DNA of 10,660 nucleotides, from NCBI GenBank assembly GCA_009781575.1, contig WQXW01000031.1, positions 1-10,660 of the forward strand, given 5' to 3'. The notes below the pieces were generated by a model. The model had not been told where the DNA came from, did no database searches, and saw only the letters and a program-made list of their open reading frames with translations. Every line of letters begins with the position of its first letter. Within the stretch, counting starts at the first letter, position 1. Shown here one piece after another: positions 7,235-10,660 of the stretch. The translations under genes and the position numbers were made by a program. This DNA is from Solirubrobacterales bacterium (GTDB taxonomy: Bacteria; Actinomycetota; Thermoleophilia; Solirubrobacterales; Solirubrobacteraceae).

Positions 7235-9115
7235 ATGGCGTCGCCGATCGTGGAGGCAAGAAGCGACGCGCAGCTCGCGCTGGAGCGTGGGTGCGCGAAG
7301 CTCCTGGCGATGCAGTCGCAGGAGGGCTGGTGGCAGGCGGAGCTGCAGTCGAACGTGACGATGGACGCGGAGGACATGCTGTTGCGCGAGTTCCTCGGCA
7401 TCCGGCGCGTGGATCAGTCGGAGCGCTCGGCCGCGTGGATCCGCTCCCAGCAGCGCGAGGACGGCACCTGGGGCAACTTCCACGGCGCGCCGGGCGATCT
7501 GTCGACCACGATCGAGGCCTACTGGGCGCTGCGGCTCGTGGGGGACTCGCCGGAGGAGGAGCACATGCGCGCGGCGGCGCGCTTCATCCGCGAGCGGGGC
7601 GGGATCGAGCGCGCGCGCGTGTTCACGCACGTGTGGCTGGCGCTGTTCGGCCTGTGGCCGTGGGAGCAGGTGCCCTCGCTGCCCCCGGAGATCGTGCTGC
7701 TCCCGCGCTCGGTGCCGCTCAACATCTACGACTTCGCCTGCTGGGCGCGCCAGACGGTGGTGGCGCTGTCGGTGGTGCTGGCCCACAAACCGCGCCGCGC
7801 GCTGCCGTTCGCGCTGGATGAGCTGCACAACACCGAGGGCTGGACCCCGAAGCCGCCGCGCAGCCGGCGGGGCGCGTGGCTCGGGCGCCTGGATCGCGCG
7901 CTGGGCGTGTATGAGCGCAGGCCGATCGGCGCGCTGCGGCGCCTGGCGCTGGCGCGCGCGGAGCGCTGGATCGTCAGACGCCAGGAGGCCGACGGCTCGT
8001 GGGGCGGCATCCAGCCGCCGTGGGTGTACTCGCTGATGGCGCTCTCGCTGCAGGGCTATCCGCTCGATCACCCGGTGATGCGCCGCGGGATCGAGGGGAT
8101 CGAGCGGTTCATGATCGAGCGGGGCCCCCACCGGCGCCTGGAAGCGTGCCAGTCGCCGATCTGGGACACCGCGCTGGCGATCGTGGCGCTGGCCGAGGCG
8201 GGCCTGCCCGAGGACGACCCAGCGCTGGCGCGCGCCGCGCAGTGGCTCACCGGCGAGGAGGTGCGCGTGGCGGGCGACTGGCGCAGGGCGCGCCCGCAGC
8301 TCGAGCCCGGCGGCTGGGCGTTCGAGTTCGCCAACCTCAACTACCCCGACGTGGACGACACCGCGGAGGTGGTGATCGCGCTGCTGCGCGCGGGCGACCC
8401 CGACGGCGGCGCGCAGCGCGCGGCGATCGAACGGGGACGGCGCTGGGTGGAGGGCATGGTCTCGAGCGACGGCGGCTGGGGCGCGTTCGACGCGGACAAC
8501 ACCCGCGCGCTCGTGCGCGAGCTGCCGTTCCTGGACTTCGGCGAGGTGATCGACGAGCCGAGCGCGGACGTGACGGCGCACGTCGTGGAGATGCTGGCGC
8601 TGCTGGGCCGCGCCGAGGAGCGCGCGGCGCAGCGCGGCATCCAGTGGCTGCTCACCCACCAGGAGCGCGACGGCTCGTGGTGGGGCCGCTGGGGGGTGAA
8701 CCACATCTACGGCACCGGCGCGGCCGTGCCGGCGCTGGTGGCGGCGGGTCTCGGCCGCTCCCACCCCTCGGTCCGCCGCGCGGTGCAGTGGCTCCAGGAC
8801 CACCAGAACGACGACGGCGGCTGGGGCGAGGATCCGCGCTCCTACGACGACCCCGCCTGGATCGGCCGCGGCCCGAGCACCGCCTCGCAGACCGCCTGGG
8901 CGCTGCTGGCGCTCGACGCCGCCGGCGAGCGCTCGCCGTCAGTGCGCGCCGGCGTGGAGTGGCTCGTGCGCACCCAGCTGGCCGACGGCGGCTGGGATGA
9001 GCCGCAGTACACCGGCACCGGCTTCCCGCACGACTACTACATCAACTACCACCTCTACCGCCTGGTGTTCCCGATCGTGGCGCTGGCGCGCTGCCAGCGG
9101 GGCGAAGCGGGGTGA
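7235..9115 (+). CDS. shc: Squalene-hopene cyclase
   Basis: This 626-residue enzyme (family norm about 630) cyclises squalene to hopene and is bound to the inner face of the membrane. The proton-donating DXDD motif is DVDD at 372-375, with D374 the expected catalytic acid. H449 in DVTAHVVE matches the partner His of the Alicyclobacillus enzyme, and QSPIWDTA supplies the conserved Trp-Asp. Several QW repeats are visible: REDGTWGN, EADGSWGG, SSDGGWGAF, ERDGSWWGRWG, NDDGGWGE and LADGGWDE. The C-terminus ends in the usual FPHDYYINYHLYRLVFP. The start is firm, because an in-frame TAG at 7223 lies just upstream and ATG 7235 is the first start after it. The gene is 69 bases from the glycosyltransferase and its TGA overlaps the hpnC ATG. 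No key residue seems to be missing. The gap and lower GC upstream suggest that shc heads its own transcript. Confidence 0.97.
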   Translation: MASPIVEARSDAQLALERGCAKLLAMQSQEGWWQAELQSNVTMDAEDMLLREFLGIRRVDQSERSAAWIRSQQREDGTWGNFHGAPGDLSTTIEAYWALRLVGDSPEEEHMRAAARFIRERGGIERARVFTHVWLALFGLWPWEQVPSLPPEIVLLPRSVPLNIYDFACWARQTVVALSVVLAHKPRRALPFALDELHNTEGWTPKPPRSRRGAWLGRLDRALGVYERRPIGALRRLALARAERWIVRRQEADGSWGGIQPPWVYSLMALSLQGYPLDHPVMRRGIEGIERFMIERGPHRRLEACQSPIWDTALAIVALAEAGLPEDDPALARAAQWLTGEEVRVAGDWRRARPQLEPGGWAFEFANLNYPDVDDTAEVVIALLRAGDPDGGAQRAAIERGRRWVEGMVSSDGGWGAFDADNTRALVRELPFLDFGEVIDEPSADVTAHVVEMLALLGRAEERAAQRGIQWLLTHQERDGSWWGRWGVNHIYGTGAAVPALVAAGLGRSHPSVRRAVQWLQDHQNDDGGWGEDPRSYDDPAWIGRGPSTASQTAWALLALDAAGERSPSVRAGVEWLVRTQLADGGWDEPQYTGTGFPHDYYINYHLYRLVFPIVALARCQRGEAG

Positions 9116-9996
9116 TGCAAACGGCCTCTCCCCAGCGGATCGCGCCGGGGGGAGCGCCGGAGGGAGCGCCGGGCCCCGCCGAGGTGATGGCGCGCGCCGG
9201 CGGGGAGAACTTCCCGGTGGCGAGCCGCCTGCTGGGGCGGGCGGAGCGCGCGCACCTGCTGGCGATCTACGGCTTCGCGCGGCTCGTGGATCAGCTGGGC
9301 GATGAGTCGAGCGGCGATCGCCTGGCGGCGCTCGATTGGCTGCAGGGCGAGCTCGAGCGCGCCTTCGAGGGGCGAGCGCGCCACCCGCTGCTGGTGCGCC
9401 TGCAGGGCACGATCGTGGCGTGCGCGCTCCAGCGCGGCCCCTTCGAGCGGCTGATCGAGGCCAACCGCCTGGATCAGCGCGTGCACGAGTACGACAGCTA
9501 CGAGCAGCTGCTGGCCTACTGCGCGCTGTCGGCGAACCCGGTGGGCGAGCTGGTGCTGGCGGTGCTGGCGCAGGCCACCCCCGCGCGCGTGGCGCTGTCG
9601 GATTCGATCTGCACCGCGCTGCAGCTGACGGAGCACTGGCAGGACGTGGGGGAGGATCGGCGCAACGGCCGCGTGTACATCCCGGCGGAGGACCTCGAGC
9701 GCTTCGGCTGCGCGCCGGCGGAGCTCGACCGCCCCCACGCGGGCGAGCCGCTGCGCAGCGTGCTGGCCTTCGAGCTGGCCCGCACGCGCGCGCTCTTCGA
9801 CCGCGGCGCCCCCCTGATCGGCGAGCTGCGCGGCCGCGCGCGCATCGCGGTGGCCGCCTTCGTGGGCGGCGGCCGCGCGGCGCTGGCCGCGATCGAGCGC
9901 GCGCGCTTCGACGTGCTGGCGGGCCCGCCGCGCGCCTCCTCGCCGCGCAGGATGATCGCCGCGCTCGAGGCGCTGCTGGCGCGGGGAGCGCGATGA
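9115..9996 (+). CDS. hpnC: Hydroxysqualene synthase HpnC
   Basis: This 293-residue protein of the squalene/phytoene synthase fold converts presqualene diphosphate to hydroxysqualene in the HpnCDE route. The ENFPVASRLL segment near the N-terminus is the hallmark of HpnC rather than HpnD. The two aspartate-rich motifs that hold Mg-diphosphate are DQLGD (D59-D63) and DVGED (D177-D181), the second inside LTEHWQDVGED. GRVYIPAEDLERFG follows. The first motif has Gln where many relatives have a second Asp (DDxxD), but both DXXXD aspartates are kept. The N-terminal 20 or so residues are Gly/Pro/Ala-rich and look disordered. ATG 9115 overlaps the shc stop as TGATG; a GTG at 9112 is possible but less likely. 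Its stop overlaps the hpnD start as ATGA, so shc, hpnC and hpnD are probably translated from one message. Confidence 0.93.
   Translation: MQTASPQRIAPGGAPEGAPGPAEVMARAGGENFPVASRLLGRAERAHLLAIYGFARLVDQLGDESSGDRLAALDWLQGELERAFEGRARHPLLVRLQGTIVACALQRGPFERLIEANRLDQRVHEYDSYEQLLAYCALSANPVGELVLAVLAQATPARVALSDSICTALQLTEHWQDVGEDRRNGRVYIPAEDLERFGCAPAELDRPHAGEPLRSVLAFELARTRALFDRGAPLIGELRGRARIAVAAFVGGGRAALAAIERARFDVLAGPPRASSPRRMIAALEALLARGAR
9983..9988 (+). promoter_or_regulatory. Ribosome binding site of hpnD
   Basis: GGGGAG lies four bases before the hpnD ATG at 9993, inside the end of hpnC. It supports this start in addition to the ATGA overlap. Confidence 0.45.
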
Positions 9997-10660
9997 GCGC
10001 CCCGGGAGCGGCGCTCGAGCGGGCCTACGCCCACTGCGAAGCGCTCACCCGCGGCGCGGCGGCCAACTTCTACTACGGCATCCGCCTGCTGCCGGCGCGG
10101 AAGCGCGGGGCGATGTGCGCCACCTACGCGTACGCGCGCCGGGTGGACGACATCGGCGACGGCACGCTGGAGCCCGATCGGAAGCGGCGCGAGCTGGACG
10201 CCCAGGCGCGCGCGGTGCGCGAGCTGGCCGCGCCCTCCGGCGGGGCTCCGGCAAGCGACGATCCGGTGATGGTGGCGCTCGCCGACGCGAGCCGGCGCTT
10301 CTCGATCCCGCTGGACGCGGCGCTGGAACTGATCGAGGGGGTGAGGATGGACGTGGAGGGCCCGGTGTTCGAGCGCGAGGAGCAGCTGCTGGGCTACTCC
10401 CGTTACGTGGCCGGCTCGATCGGGCGCATGTGCGTGGCGATCTTCGGCGCCCGCGACGGGCGGCAGGCGGCGCGCGCGCCGGAGCTGGCCGATCAGATCG
10501 GGGTGGGCATGCAGATCACCAACATCCTGCGCGACGTGCGCGAGGACGCGCAGCTGGGCCGGCTCTACCTGCCGGCGGAGGATCTGCGGCGCTTCGGGCT
10601 GATCGAGAACGGCGCGAGCGCGAGCCCGCAGGCGCTGCTCTCGAAGGAGTCGCCCGCGCG
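9993..10660 (+). CDS. hpnD: Presqualene diphosphate synthase HpnD (3' partial)
   Basis: The reading frame starts at the ATG overlapping the hpnC stop (ATGA) and stays open to the window edge; 222 residues are visible, whereas HpnD is usually around 280-300. It condenses two farnesyl diphosphates to presqualene diphosphate, the first committed step to hopanoids. Visible landmarks are the ANFYYGIRLLP segment, the first aspartate motif DDIGD (D52-D56) after YAYARRV, and a MQITNILRDVREDAQLGR stretch with the second motif DVRED (D181-D185). LYLPAEDLRRFGL follows. NILRDVREDA distinguishes HpnD/phytoene-synthase-type enzymes from HpnC. Its position right after hpnC and shc makes HpnD far more likely than a carotenoid phytoene synthase. 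HpnE, the hydroxysqualene reductase that completes squalene synthesis, would be expected just downstream. Confidence 0.93.
   Translation, partial: MSAPGAALERAYAHCEALTRGAAANFYYGIRLLPARKRGAMCATYAYARRVDDIGDGTLEPDRKRRELDAQARAVRELAAPSGGAPASDDPVMVALADASRRFSIPLDAALELIEGVRMDVEGPVFEREEQLLGYSRYVAGSIGRMCVAIFGARDGRQAARAPELADQIGVGMQITNILRDVREDAQLGRLYLPAEDLRRFGLIENGASASPQALLSKESPA

Noticed and set aside
5579-8803. A 1074-codon open frame on the minus strand
   Set aside because: It is antisense to the GT39-type gene and shc, both of which have clear family motifs. The composition is the same low-complexity Arg/His/Gln/Ala shadow.
9112-9114. GTG at 9112 as the hpnC start
   Set aside because: It adds one residue only; the ATG at 9115 in the TGATG overlap follows the coupling pattern seen at 5609.
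1-10660. CRISPR arrays, tRNA or rRNA genes, insertion sequences, prophage or defence genes
   Set aside because: No regularly spaced repeats, no cloverleaf or rRNA-like stretch and no transposase or integrase motifs were seen on either strand by eye; codon bias is uniform throughout.

Overview
The window is very GC-rich DNA (clearly above 70% by eye, with third codon positions almost always G or C), packed with genes that all read on the plus strand. The most likely source is a high-GC actinobacterium. A Thermoleophilia/Solirubrobacterales-like lineage would fit the RodA/FtsW protein with actinobacterial-type motifs, the MptA/MptB-like polyprenol-dependent sugar transferase and the hopanoid genes. 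The lineage is an inference, because there is no rRNA or other phylogenetic marker here.

Layout: (1) 2-1123 is the 3' part of an FtsW/RodA/SpoVE peptidoglycan polymerase whose start lies outside the window. (2) 1197-3764 holds a zinc-dependent alcohol dehydrogenase followed by an aldehyde dehydrogenase, which together could oxidise an alcohol to an acid; the substrate cannot be read from the sequence. (3) 3781-7165 holds three tightly coupled envelope genes: a GT-C membrane glycosyltransferase resembling MptA/MptB, an unrecognised 166-residue single-pass protein with four cysteines, and a second GT-C enzyme of the GT39/ArnT-PMT type. The last two start codons overlap the preceding stops (ATGA and TGATG). 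(4) After a 69-base gap of lower GC, 7235 to the window end carries hopanoid genes in the order shc, hpnC, hpnD, again with overlapping start and stop codons; hpnD runs off the right edge.

Working together: HpnD joins two farnesyl diphosphates to presqualene diphosphate, HpnC converts that to hydroxysqualene, HpnE (not seen; expected downstream) reduces it to squalene, and Shc cyclises squalene to hopene. Most of the window therefore concerns the cell envelope: wall polymerisation, transfer of lipid-linked sugars outside the membrane, and membrane triterpenoids.

Nearly everything is assignable to known families. The least explained element is the four-cysteine membrane protein between the two glycosyltransferases. 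I see no CRISPR array, tRNA, rRNA, insertion sequence or phage gene, and no stretch over 300 bases without a gene.
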